Shown: piece by piece, positions 1 through 8,498 of the stretch
Layout: each line of letters opens with the position of its first letter
How positions within the stretch are numbered: the stretch's first letter is position 1
Assembly (NCBI GenBank): GCA_029266815.1
Contig: JAQSWC010000049.1
Span: 1-8,982, forward strand
Length of the DNA: 8,982 bases
From: Paucimonas sp.
Lineage (GTDB): Bacteria; Pseudomonadota; Gammaproteobacteria; Burkholderiales; Burkholderiaceae_D
Direction of reading: 5' to 3'
The notes under the pieces: generated by a model
Told to the model about the DNA's origin: nothing
The model's database searches: none
The model's input: the letters and a program-made list of their open reading frames with translations, nothing else
Made by a program: the position numbers and the translations under genes

Positions 1-1
1 G

Positions 2-3000
2 GTAGAGGCCAAGCCGCAAGTGTCGCTGCTGGACCGCCAGCAGGCCTTCGGCTACACCCAGGAAGACACCAAGTTCCTGCTGGCGCCGATGGCCGCCAAC
101 GGCGAGGAAGCCGTGGGCTCGATGGGCAATGATTCGCCGCTGGCGGTCATGTCCAACAAGTACAAACCACTCTATAACTACTTCAAGCAGTTGTTTGCGC
201 AGGTGACGAATCCGCCGATCGATCCGATCCGCGAAGCGATGGTGATGTCGCTGGTGTCCTTCATCGGGCCCAAGCCGAACCTGCTCGACACCAACAACAT
301 CAATCCGCCGATGCGTCTCGAAGTGTCGCAGCCGGTACTCGACTACGCCGACATCGCCAAGCTACGCAACATCGGCGCGCATACCGGCGGCAAGTTCAAA
401 TCGCATGAACTGAACATCTGCTATCCCGTTTCCTGGGGCAAGGAAGGCATCGAGGCGCGCCTGGCGTCATTGTGCGCGAAGGCCGTCGATGCAGTGAAAT
501 CGGGCCACAACATCCTGATCATCTCCGACCGCAAGATCGATGCCGATCATGTCGCGATTCCCGCGCTGCTAGCGACGTCCGCAATCCACTTGCACCTTGT
601 GAGCAAGGGCTTGCGTACCTCCACCGGCCTGGTGGTGGAAACCGGTTCCGCGCGCGAGACACATCACTTCGCGCTGCTTGCTGGTTACGGCGCGGAAGCC
701 GTGCATCCGTATCTCGCTCTCGATACGCTGGTCGAGATGGCGAAAGACCTGCCGGGTAACCTCACGGCAGACAAGGTTGTTTACAACTTCCAGAAAGCGG
801 TCGGCAAGGGCTTGATGAAGGTAATGTCCAAGATGGGCATCTCGACCTACATGTCCTATTGCGGCGCGCAGATCTTCGAAGCTATCGGCTTGAACAAAGC
901 GCTGGTCGACAAATATTTCAAGGGCACCGCATCCAACGTCGAAGGCATTGGCGTGTTTGAAGTGGCCGAGGAAGCGCTGCGCCTGCACAAGCTGGCCTTT
1001 AGCAATGATCCGTTGCTGGCCAACGCACTCGACGCTGGCGGCGAATACGCTTTCCGTATCCGCGGCGAAGAGCACATGTGGACGCCGGATGCGATTGCGA
1101 AGCTGCAGCATTCGACCCGCGCGAACAATTTCAACACCTACAAAGAATACGCGCAAATCATCAACGACCAGTCCAAGCGTCACATGACGCTGCGCGGCTT
1201 GTTCGAATTCAAATTCGATCCAGCTAAAGCCATCTCGATCGAGGAAGTGGAACCTGCGAAAGACATCGTGAAGCGCTTTGCCACTGGCGCGATGTCGCTC
1301 GGCTCGATCTCGACTGAAGCGCACGCGACATTGGCCATTGCGATGAACCGCATCGGCGGCAAGTCGAACACCGGCGAAGGCGGCGAGGACGATGCGCGCT
1401 ATCGCAACGAATTGCGCGGCATTCCGATCAAGCAGGGCGAGACGCTGGCGTCGATCATCGGCAAAGGCCGTATCGAAGCCGACATTCCGCTGCAGGAAGG
1501 CGATTCACTTCGCTCGAAGATCAAGCAGGTGGCGTCGGGCCGTTTCGGCGTGACTACCGAGTACCTCACCTCGGCTGACCAGATCCAGATCAAGATGGCG
1601 CAGGGCGCAAAGCCAGGCGAGGGCGGCCAGCTTCCGGGTGGCAAGGTCTCCGAGTACATCGCGAAGCTGCGTTTCTCGGTGCCAGGTGTGGGCCTAATTT
1701 CTCCGCCGCCGCACCACGACATCTATTCGATCGAAGACCTCGCGCAGCTGATCCACGACCTAAAGAACGCGAATCCGAAAGCCTCTATCTCGGTAAAGCT
1801 GGTATCCGAAGTCGGCGTGGGCACCGTTGCCGCCGGCGTCGCGAAAGCGAAGTCGGACCACGTGGTGATCGCCGGTCATGACGGCGGCACCGGCGCGTCG
1901 CCGCTGTCTTCGATCAAGCATGCCGGTTCGCCGTGGGAACTCGGCCTGGCTGAAACGCAGCAGACTCTCGTGCTCAATCGTCTGCGCAGCCGCATCCGCG
2001 TACAGGCCGACGGCCAGATGAAGACCGGCCGCGACGTCGTGATCGGTGCGCTGCTCGGCGCCGACGAGTTCGGCTTTGCCACTGCGCCACTGGTCGTCGA
2101 AGGCTGCATCATGATGCGCAAGTGCCATCTGAACACTTGCCCGGTCGGCGTTGCGACACAGGATCCTGCACTGCGCGCCAAGTTCCAGGGCAAGCCCGAG
2201 CACGTGGTGAACTACTTCTTCTTCATCGCCGAGGAAGTGCGTCAGATCATGGCTCAACTCGGTATCCGTAAGTTCGACGAGATGATCGGCCGCTCGGACC
2301 TGCTCGACAAGGCCAAGGCGATTGGGCACTGGAAAGCCAAGGGTCTCGATTTCACCAAGGTCTTCCATCAGCCCGACGTGCCGGCTTCCGAGCCGCGCTA
2401 CCAGGTCCTGGAGCAGGACCATTGCCTCGAGAAGGCGCTCGACCATAAGCTGATTGCGCAAGCCAAGCCGGCAATTGAGAAAGGCGAGAAGGTCTCGTTC
2501 ATTTCGCCGATCAAGAACGTCAACCGCACTGCCGGCACCATGCTGTCCGGCGAAGTGGCGAAGAAGTATGGCCATGAAGGTTTGCCAGACGATACGATCC
2601 ATATCCAGATGCACGGCACGGCGGGCCAGTCGTTCGGCGCCTTCCTTGCGCGCGGCATCACGCTGGACCTGGTCGGCGAAGGCAACGACTACGTCGGCAA
2701 GGGCATCTCGGGTGGCCGCATCATCGTACGTCCAAACAATGAGTTCCGCGGCCGCGCGGTCGAGAACATGATCATCGGCAACACCGTGCTGTACGGCGCG
2801 ATTGCCGGTGAAGCCTTCTTCAACGGCGTGGCAGGCGAACGTTTCGCCGTGCGTAACTCGGGGGCGACCGCTGTCGTCGAAGGCACCGGTGACCATGGTT
2901 GCGAGTATATGACCGGCGGCACCGTGGTTGTTCTGGGCGGCACCGGCCGTAACTTCGCAGCCGGCATGTCGGGCGGTATCGCGTATGTCTATGATGCTGA

Positions 3001-3322
3001 CGGCGACTTCGAGAAGAAGTGCAACATGGCAATGGTGGCTCTGGATGACGTGCTGTCCAGCGCAGAGCAGGAGAAGACTGTCGATCGCTCGATCTGGCAT
3101 GCGGTGGAGCGCGGCGGCCAGCAGGCAACCGACGAGGCAATCCTCAAGGGCCTGGTCGAGCGGCACTTCAAGTACACCGGCAGCACGCGTGCGCGCCAAC
3201 TCCTGGATGATTGGGAGAATTCGCGCAGCAAGTTCGTCAAGGTCTTCCCGACGGAGTATAAGCGGGCGCTGGGCGAGTTGAATGCACCGAAGGCGGCGAA
3301 GAAGGAAAAAATCGCAGCGTAA
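2..3322 (+). CDS. gltB: Glutamate synthase (NADPH) large (alpha) subunit, 5' end cut by window
   Basis: Large subunit of NADPH-dependent GOGAT, which transfers the glutamine amide nitrogen to 2-oxoglutarate to give glutamate. The frame is open to the left edge (V-E-A-K-P-Q before the first internal GTG at 20), so this is a partial gene. About 1,106 residues are present against roughly 1,500-1,580 for the family, so the N-terminal glutaminase (class II amidotransferase) domain with its catalytic Cys lies outside. Numbering from the GTG at 20: the central domain covers about 1-350. The FMN-binding synthase domain covers about 365-760, with a glycine-rich [13 protein letters not shown] segment and [10 protein letters not shown]. 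The 3Fe-4S cysteines are C696, C702 and C707 in [12 protein letters not shown], the expected spacing. A C-terminal glycine-rich GXGXG beta-helix domain runs from about 800 to 1080. It is followed by gltD after 72 bp in the same direction. Identity is very secure. Confidence 0.97.
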   Translation, partial: VEAKPQVSLLDRQQAFGYTQEDTKFLLAPMAANGEEAVGSMGNDSPLAVMSNKYKPLYNYFKQLFAQVTNPPIDPIREAMVMSLVSFIGPKPNLLDTNNINPPMRLEVSQPVLDYADIAKLRNIGAHTGGKFKSHELNICYPVSWGKEGIEARLASLCAKAVDAVKSGHNILIISDRKIDADHVAIPALLATSAIHLHLVSKGLRTSTGLVVETGSARETHHFALLAGYGAEAVHPYLALDTLVEMAKDLPGNLTADKVVYNFQKAVGKGLMKVMSKMGISTYMSYCGAQIFEAIGLNKALVDKYFKGTASNVEGIGVFEVAEEALRLHKLAFSNDPLLANALDAGGEYAFRIRGEEHMWTPDAIAKLQHSTRANNFNTYKEYAQIINDQSKRHMTLRGLFEFKFDPAKAISIEEVEPAKDIVKRFATGAMSLGSISTEAHATLAIAMNRIGGKSNTGEGGEDDARYRNELRGIPIKQGETLASIIGKGRIEADIPLQEGDSLRSKIKQVASGRFGVTTEYLTSADQIQIKMAQGAKPGEGGQLPGGKVSEYIAKLRFSVPGVGLISPPPHHDIYSIEDLAQLIHDLKNANPKASISVKLVSEVGVGTVAAGVAKAKSDHVVIAGHDGGTGASPLSSIKHAGSPWELGLAETQQTLVLNRLRSRIRVQADGQMKTGRDVVIGALLGADEFGFATAPLVVEGCIMMRKCHLNTCPVGVATQDPALRAKFQGKPEHVVNYFFFIAEEVRQIMAQLGIRKFDEMIGRSDLLDKAKAIGHWKAKGLDFTKVFHQPDVPASEPRYQVLEQDHCLEKALDHKLIAQAKPAIEKGEKVSFISPIKNVNRTAGTMLSGEVAKKYGHEGLPDDTIHIQMHGTAGQSFGAFLARGITLDLVGEGNDYVGKGISGGRIIVRPNNEFRGRAVENMIIGNTVLYGAIAGEAFFNGVAGERFAVRNSGATAVVEGTGDHGCEYMTGGTVVVLGGTGRNFAAGMSGGIAYVYDADGDFEKKCNMAMVALDDVLSSAEQEKTVDRSIWHAVERGGQQATDEAILKGLVERHFKYTGSTRARQLLDDWENSRSKFVKVFPTEYKRALGELNAPKAAKKEKIAA

Positions 3323-3336
3323 TCAATGCGACTAAT

Positions 3337-3359
3337 CTCCCTTCTCGAGCAGGAGGGAG
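3337..3359 (+). repeat. Short inverted repeat between gltB and gltD
   Basis: CTCCCT at 3337-3342 and AGGGAG at 3354-3359 are perfect reverse complements separated by 11 nt, in the 72-bp gap between the gltB stop and the gltD start. No T-run follows, so it is not a classical terminator. It could be a minor mRNA stem that stabilises the upstream transcript or tunes the gltB:gltD ratio, or it could be chance. The pairing is seen directly; any role is speculation. Confidence 0.3.
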
Positions 3360-3394
3360 GTTGCGTACGACAGGGATAAGATTAGAGGAACATC

Positions 3395-4858
<1,464 letters not shown>

Positions 4859-4873
4859 GCCTGTATGCTTATC

Positions 4874-4910
4874 AAACCTGCCGAACCGGAAACGGTCGGC
4901 AGGTTTTTTT
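4874..4910 (+). terminator. Rho-independent terminator of gltBD
   Basis: A 10-bp stem (AACCTGCCGA at 4875-4884 with TCGGCAGGTT at 4896-4905) continues past a single bulged A (4885) into CCG/CGG closed by a GAAA tetraloop (4889-4892). A run of seven T residues (4904-4910) ends it on the plus strand. It begins 15 bp after the gltD stop. On the minus strand the hairpin is followed only by a short T stretch, so it should act mainly on gltBD. It may still weakly limit the convergent reverse-strand ORF, whose stop codon (4909-4911) falls in the T-run. Confidence 0.93.
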
Positions 4911-5364
4911 ACGGCTCTCTCAGTTTGGCAAAGGCCAGCAGATTGCTTGCGGATTTCCCCGAGGCGAGCCAATCGCGAAGCGTTTGCTCCAACAGCAGAA
5001 CATAGTGCCAGGCCAGGGCGCTCCGCGAACTTGGATTTATCCGGTTAATTTGCGTGCAGCGCAATGCTGCCTGCTTCAATTCATGCTGTACGTGCCCATC
5101 GGTGAGTGACAAGCCGCCGGAATCGATTTTCACCATGTAGACAGCGTGCGCCGTTCGCACGAGGAAATCCGGTTCGTACAGAGATGACGCTTCTGTTGCT
5201 TCGTCACGTCGATTCTGAGCTCGTGCGCAGTCCGGCCGTAACAGGTGGAACGCCAGTATTGCCGGGTCTCGTTGCAGACCCGCAATAAAGAAGCTGTTGT
5301 GATCTCTGCGGGTATTCGTCCGAGTTGGGGCTGGCGCGGAGTCTTCCGGTAGATGCTTTTTCAT
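4909..5364 (-). CDS. Probable C-terminal remnant of a type III restriction endonuclease (Res-like)
   Basis: 151-aa reverse-strand ORF. From residue 62 on it resembles what I recall of the C-terminal nuclease region of type III restriction subunits: YEPDFLVRT (63-71), a tyrosine-valine beta strand, then HVQ..LKQAA..C..IN.I.P (91-111), WHYVLLLE (119-126), and LLAFAKLR near the end. Residues 25-40 (FFIAGLQRDPAILAFH) resemble the segment just before that domain. Full Res proteins have about 900-1000 residues with a helicase core, which is absent here. The PD-(D/E)xK aspartate is present (D66), but the position where relatives read roughly Y-L-V-E-T-K here reads Y-M-V-K-I-D, so the catalytic ExK appears lost. 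The ATG at 5364 has no clear ribosome site. The frame extends 11 codons upstream without a standard start before a TGA at 5398-5400. Most likely a decayed, inactive fragment; alternatively a small non-catalytic protein. No homology search was possible. Confidence 0.6.
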   Translation of the reverse strand: MKKHLPEDSAPAPTRTNTRRDHNSFFIAGLQRDPAILAFHLLRPDCARAQNRRDEATEASSLYEPDFLVRTAHAVYMVKIDSGGLSLTDGHVQHELKQAALRCTQINRINPSSRSALAWHYVLLLEQTLRDWLASGKSASNLLAFAKLREP

Positions 5365-5416
5365 ATTTTTAATGACGTAGGCATTGCAATGCGGATTTCA
5401 GATGTGAACATAGAGG

Positions 5417-5445
5417 TTGACATTAATATCAATTCTAAATGATAT
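5417..5445 (+). promoter_or_regulatory. Probable sigma-70 promoter of the XRE regulator gene
   Basis: A perfect -35 box TTGACA (5417-5422) is followed after 17 bp by TGATAT (5440-5445), a weak -10 match (3 of 6). This would place the transcript start near 5452, about 55 nt ahead of the ATG at 5507. The region is strongly AT-rich: by direct count bases 5421-5460 are 6/40 G or C. The imperfect -10 is the main uncertainty. A divergent promoter for the reverse-strand ORF could sit here too, but no clear box pair was found. Confidence 0.55.
5418..5431. promoter_or_regulatory. Candidate operator 1 (palindrome over the -35 box)
   Basis: Two abutting half-sites, TGACATT (5418-5424) and its near reverse complement AATATCA (5425-5431). 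Extending by one base each side gives a 16-bp element, TTGACATTAATATCAA, in which seven of eight base pairs are symmetric. It overlaps the -35 hexamer, so a bound protein would block RNA polymerase. The natural candidate binder is the XRE-type protein encoded just downstream. Symmetry is seen directly; binding is inference. Confidence 0.45.
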
Positions 5446-5455
5446 TTAAATCATT
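5438..5455. promoter_or_regulatory. Candidate operator 2 (inverted repeat over the -10 box)
   Basis: AATGAT (5438-5443) and ATCATT (5450-5455) form a perfect 6-bp inverted repeat around ATTTAA. Its left half contains TGATATT (5440-5446), identical to the right half-site of operator 1 read on the other strand. The right half reads TGATTTA on the reverse strand. Its centre (5446.5) is 22 bp, about two DNA turns, from the centre of operator 1 (5424.5), so both sites face the same side of the helix. It covers the putative -10. Confidence 0.45.
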
Positions 5456-5506
5456 CTTAAGCATTTGAAATGAACCGACCATGCGCATCATGCAAATAGG
5501 TGCGGC

Positions 5507-5896
5507 ATGGCAAGAACAAGACAAAAAAATAAAGATCTGGCGATTCAAATCGGTGCGGTTGTTCTGGCCAACCGAAAGGCATGCGCTTTAACCCAGGAGG
5601 TGTTCGCCGAAATGGTGGAGCTGCAGCCCGAGACTATTTCCCGCATCGAGAATGGAAAAATGATTCCGACCGTGGAGAAGCTGGTCGAGATGGCGGACGT
5701 GTTCGATATTCCGGTGGCCGCGTTCTTCGAGCATATCGACAGCGGGGGGCGTCAGCCGGAAACGCTCGTCTATGCGCGGCGCATCACGGCGGCGCTGGAC
5801 CGTCTTCCGACGGACAGCAAGCAGTTCGTTCTCAAAGTGGCGCAAGACTATGCGCATTACCATGCAGGGAAGCCCAAAAAGCGCAAGGGCGCGTAG
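5507..5896 (+). CDS. XRE-family (Cro/CI-type) helix-turn-helix transcriptional regulator
   Basis: 129-aa cytoplasmic DNA-binding protein. An HTH_XRE domain spans about residues 13-74. The recognition region LTQEVFAEMVELQPETISRIENGK (28-51) is typical: LTQ opens helix 2, and TISRIENGK closes helix 3 and the following turn. It is followed by P-T-V-E-K-L-V-E-M-A-D-V-F-D-I-P, the usual last helices. The tail (about 84-120) is predicted helical and may dimerise; the protein ends in a basic KPKKRKGA stretch. The ATG at 5507 has AGGTG (5498-5502) 4 nt upstream, and no in-frame start lies just before it. The gene sits behind a promoter with paired palindromes, suggesting self-repression, and is 53 bp ahead of the HDOD gene. 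At 129 aa it is longer than the usual ~80-aa controller (C) proteins of restriction systems. The regulated target beyond its own unit is unknown. Confidence 0.88.
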   Translation: MARTRQKNKDLAIQIGAVVLANRKACALTQEVFAEMVELQPETISRIENGKMIPTVEKLVEMADVFDIPVAAFFEHIDSGGRQPETLVYARRITAALDRLPTDSKQFVLKVAQDYAHYHAGKPKKRKGA

Positions 5897-5949
5897 CTCT
5901 GCCGGTGGCAGGGTGATCCGGTTGGCGCGCAAGGGAAAAGGAAAAAGCC

Positions 5950-6789
5950 ATGTCCACTCTTCACCTCACCAAGTTGATTAAGGCAGTTCAGGATCTGCCA
6001 TCTCCGCCCGCGGTGGTGATGGAATTGCTGAATCGGATAGACGATGAGGATGCTGACATCCAAGAACTGGCCGCCAAGGTATCGCATGATCAGGCTTTGA
6101 CGGCGAAGACGCTGAGACTGGCGAATTCTCCTTATTTCGCCACGCAGATAAAGGTGACGACGCTTCAGCAGGCAATCACACTCCTCGGGTTCCGAAATGT
6201 GCGCAACATCATCACCACAGCGGCGCTTTCCGGATGTTTTCCCAATCGGCACTGCGCGGGATTCGATTGGAAACTCTATTGGCGGCATTCCTTGGCTGCG
6301 GCCTTTGCGGCCGGCAGGCTCGCCCACCACAAGGGTTTGCACGCCGACTACGCCTATACCGCCGGCCTGCTACACGATATTGGCCGTCTCGCCATGGTAA
6401 CTGCGGTGCCGGACGACTATGAACGCACGATTGCTTACGCTCGTGAGAACGAATGTTCGTTGCTTGAGGCTGAGCGCGAGGTGTTGCAGATGGACCATGC
6501 TCAGGCAGGTGAGCTACTTGCTAGCCACTGGAATTTTTCAGATTCCATACGGCTTGCCATCGCGGCTCATCACGAGCCGGATATGCAAGGGGCAGGATTC
6601 CTGGCGGCGATCGTACATGTGGCCAACGCGCTGGCAGAGCAACTCGCCACGCCGGAAGGCGGGCAGCCGGTACCGGCGGTGTCGCAGACCGCGTGGCTTG
6701 CGTTGGACCTTAATAACACCATGTATGAACAGATCGCGGAAGCAACCCGGACTGAATTCGAGAAAACCGTGGCTCTAGAGTTTGCCTGA
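5950..6789 (+). CDS. HDOD-domain signalling protein
   Basis: 279-aa single-domain HDOD protein, a family linked to bacterial signalling and regulation of motility, biofilm or stress but mostly lacking a proven enzymatic activity. The domain begins near residue 12 (LPSPPAVVMELLNRI) and includes the characteristic DQALTAKTLRLANS (47-60) and ITLLGFRNVRNII (76-88). HD-type metal-ligand positions are largely kept: H113 (WRHS), H142-D143 (GLLHDIGRL), H183, H193 and H207-H208 (AAHHEPD). The late Asp usually seen in active HD phosphohydrolases appears replaced by Asn226 (VHVANALA). No GGDEF, EAL, receiver or GAF domain and no membrane segment is fused to it. The ATG at 5950 has AAGGA (5938-5942) 7 nt upstream. 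The 53-bp gap from the XRE gene has no terminator, so the two are probably co-transcribed. Its effector or partner cannot be told from sequence. Confidence 0.88.
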   Translation: MSTLHLTKLIKAVQDLPSPPAVVMELLNRIDDEDADIQELAAKVSHDQALTAKTLRLANSPYFATQIKVTTLQQAITLLGFRNVRNIITTAALSGCFPNRHCAGFDWKLYWRHSLAAAFAAGRLAHHKGLHADYAYTAGLLHDIGRLAMVTAVPDDYERTIAYARENECSLLEAEREVLQMDHAQAGELLASHWNFSDSIRLAIAAHHEPDMQGAGFLAAIVHVANALAEQLATPEGGQPVPAVSQTAWLALDLNNTMYEQIAEATRTEFEKTVALEFA

Positions 6790-6824
6790 CCCTTGTTTCC
6801 AAGGTGAAATTGTTGAAAGTGCAC

Positions 6825-6830
6825 TACAAT
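6825..6830 (+). promoter_or_regulatory. Candidate -10 element of the mla operon promoter
   Basis: TACAAT matches the sigma-70 -10 consensus at 5 of 6 positions and lies 29 bp before the proposed mlaF GTG start at 6860, in the 70-bp gap after the HDOD stop. No good -35 was found at 16-18 bp spacing, so an activator or weak recognition would be needed. Its position also argues against translation starting at the upstream TTG (6782), which would be ahead of the transcript start. Confidence 0.4.
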
Positions 6831-6859
6831 CTCGGTTTTACTTTTTTCCTGCCACCGCC

Positions 6860-7666
6860 GTGTCCGACGCCCTTGTCGAAATCCGTGATCTGCACTTCAG
6901 TTATGGCGACCGTCCGATCCTAACGGGACTCAATATGAGTTTTCCGCGCGGCAAGGTAATTGCTGTAATGGGCGGTTCCGGTTCCGGCAAGACCACTATC
7001 CTGCGGCTGATAGGCGGCCAGTTGAAAACCAAGGTCGGCACCGTCATCGTTGATGGTGAAAACGTCATGACCCTGGGTCGGCGTTCCCTATTTGAACTGC
7101 GGCGCAAGATGGGCATGCTGTTCCAGCATGGCGCGCTTTTCACTGACCTCAGCGTCTTCGAAAACGTCGCCTTTCCCTTGCGCGAGCATACGAAGCTGCC
7201 GGAGCCGCTGTTGCGCGACCTGGTGCTCATGAAACTGCATGCTGTGGGATTGCGCAATGCAGCCAAGCTCAAGCCAAGTGAAATATCGGGCGGCATGGCC
7301 CGCCGCGTGGCATTGGCACGCGCGATCGCACTGGATCCGCAACTCGTGATGTACGACGAACCCTTCGCCGGCCTCGATCCGATCTCAATGGGCGTGACGG
7401 CCAATTTGATCCGGCGATTGAACGATGCGTTGGGCTCGACGTCGATCTTGGTGTCGCACGATGTGCACGAGTCTTTCCTGATCGCCGACTATGTGTATTT
7501 CCTCTCGCAGGGGAAAATCGTGGCTCACGGCACACCGCAGGACATGCTGGCTTCCGACGATCCTTATGTAAAGCAGTTCGTGCACGCCGAACCGGACGGG
7601 CCCGTGCCCTTCCACTATCCCGGCAAGTCGCTGGCAAGCGACCTCGGGCTGGAGGCGCCGAAATGA
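6860..7666 (+). CDS. mlaF: Phospholipid transport ABC ATPase MlaF
   Basis: Cytoplasmic ATPase of the MlaFEDB inner-membrane complex, which powers phospholipid traffic that maintains outer-membrane lipid asymmetry. With a GTG start at 6860 the protein has 268 aa, matching the family (E. coli about 269). Motifs in this numbering: Walker A GGSGSGKTT (38-46), Q-loop Q89 (LFQHGALF), signature SGGMARRVALARA (143-155), Walker B with D166-E167 (VMYDEPFAGLD) and switch His200 (VSHD). The MARR signature and the DPISMGV segment after Walker B are typical of MlaF rather than other ABC ATPases. An in-frame TTG at 6782 would add 26 residues but overlaps the HDOD stop and lies before the candidate promoter, so GTG 6860 is preferred even though no strong ribosome site precedes it. 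Its stop overlaps the mlaE ATG by 4 nt (ATGA), indicating coupled translation. Confidence 0.95.
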   Translation: MSDALVEIRDLHFSYGDRPILTGLNMSFPRGKVIAVMGGSGSGKTTILRLIGGQLKTKVGTVIVDGENVMTLGRRSLFELRRKMGMLFQHGALFTDLSVFENVAFPLREHTKLPEPLLRDLVLMKLHAVGLRNAAKLKPSEISGGMARRVALARAIALDPQLVMYDEPFAGLDPISMGVTANLIRRLNDALGSTSILVSHDVHESFLIADYVYFLSQGKIVAHGTPQDMLASDDPYVKQFVHAEPDGPVPFHYPGKSLASDLGLEAPK

Positions 7667-8442
7667 TATTGGATTTGATTGCTGCTTTTGGGCGCGTAGT
7701 CCGGCGGAAGATCTCGGACGTAGGCTTCGGCGCACGCTCATTCATCGAGTTGCTGTTCGCCTCGGGAAGCCTGTGGCGCCGACTTCGTCTTGTCACTGCC
7801 CAGATACATTTCATCGGTAATTACTCGCTGGTCATCATCGCTGTCTCCGGGCTCTTCGTGGGTTTCGTGCTGGGCTTGCAGGGGTACTACATCCTGAGCG
7901 GATATGGTTCCGAAGAAATGGTAGGACGGTTCGTTGCGCTGGCACTGATACGCGAACTGGGGCCGGTGGTGACCGCCTTACTGTTTGCTGGAAGAGCAGG
8001 CACGTCGCTCACGGCAGAAATCGGCTTGATGAAAGCCGGCGAACAGCTTTCTGCCATGTCCATGATGGCGGTCGACCCCATGCAACGCGTGCTAGCGCCT
8101 CGATTCTGGGCCGGCGTCATTGCGGTGCCAGGCCTGGCGGCAATATTTAGCGCAGTCGGTATCCTCGGCGGCTACATTGTTGGCGTGAAAATGTTGGGTA
8201 TTGATGTAGGCACCTTCTGGTCGCAAATGGAAGCGGGCGTAGACTTGTGGAATGATGTGGTCAATGGTGTTATCAAGAGCGTCGTATTCGGTATTGCAGT
8301 GACTTTTATCGCATTGCTGGAAGGCTATGGCGCAACGCCTACGCCTGAGGGAGTAGCCCGAGCAACAACGCGGACGGTAGTAATCGCATCGTTGACGGTA
8401 CTGGGCCTGGACTTCCTGCTGACCGCGCTGATGTTTTCCTGA
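7663..8442 (+). CDS. mlaE: Phospholipid transport permease MlaE
   Basis: Integral membrane permease of the Mla complex (259 aa, normal length), contacted by MlaF on the cytoplasmic side and by the MlaD ring on the periplasmic side. The family hallmark is clear at 97-140: RELGPVVTALLFAGRAG, then LTAEIGLMKAGEQLSAMS and AVDPM. An amphipathic N-terminal region (about 1-45) is followed by hydrophobic stretches near 52-78, 88-110, 146-176, 200-222 and 236-258. The ATG at 7663 overlaps the end of mlaF in the arrangement ATGA, which fixes the start and suggests translational coupling. The next gene, mlaD, begins 56 bp downstream. Nothing unusual was seen. Confidence 0.95.
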   Translation: MILDLIAAFGRVVRRKISDVGFGARSFIELLFASGSLWRRLRLVTAQIHFIGNYSLVIIAVSGLFVGFVLGLQGYYILSGYGSEEMVGRFVALALIRELGPVVTALLFAGRAGTSLTAEIGLMKAGEQLSAMSMMAVDPMQRVLAPRFWAGVIAVPGLAAIFSAVGILGGYIVGVKMLGIDVGTFWSQMEAGVDLWNDVVNGVIKSVVFGIAVTFIALLEGYGATPTPEGVARATTRTVVIASLTVLGLDFLLTALMFS

Positions 8443-8498
8443 CGCGCACGTCACTCAAAAAGTTGGCAGCTGTTTAAAAACATAAAGGTATTCGAATC

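Noticed and set aside
569..1324. 251-codon minus-strand open frame inside gltB
   Set aside because: Opposite an intact, recognised gltB reading frame; no domain and no separate promoter seen.
1760..3199. 479-codon open frame on the minus strand inside gltB
   Set aside because: It lies fully opposite the strongly conserved GltB synthase and C-terminal domains, shows no recognisable domain, and is the kind of long antisense frame that GC-rich codon bias produces.
5106..5288. 60-codon plus-strand open frame opposite the restriction remnant
   Set aside because: No ribosome site or recognisable motif, and it is antisense to a frame with recognisable protein similarity.
5899..5911. Small hairpin CTGCC-GGT-GGCAG just after the XRE stop
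   Set aside because: Only a 5-bp stem with a 3-nt loop and no T-run, so it is not a credible terminator; XRE and HDOD are still best read as one unit.
7269..7814. 181-codon minus-strand open frame across mlaF and mlaE
   Set aside because: Arginine-rich low-complexity shadow of two well-supported mla genes.
8463..8491. TTGGCA as a -35 box for an internal promoter before mlaD
   Set aside because: At 17-bp spacing the downstream hexamer is AGGTAT, a poor -10; the 56-bp mlaE-mlaD gap is more simply an intra-operon spacer.
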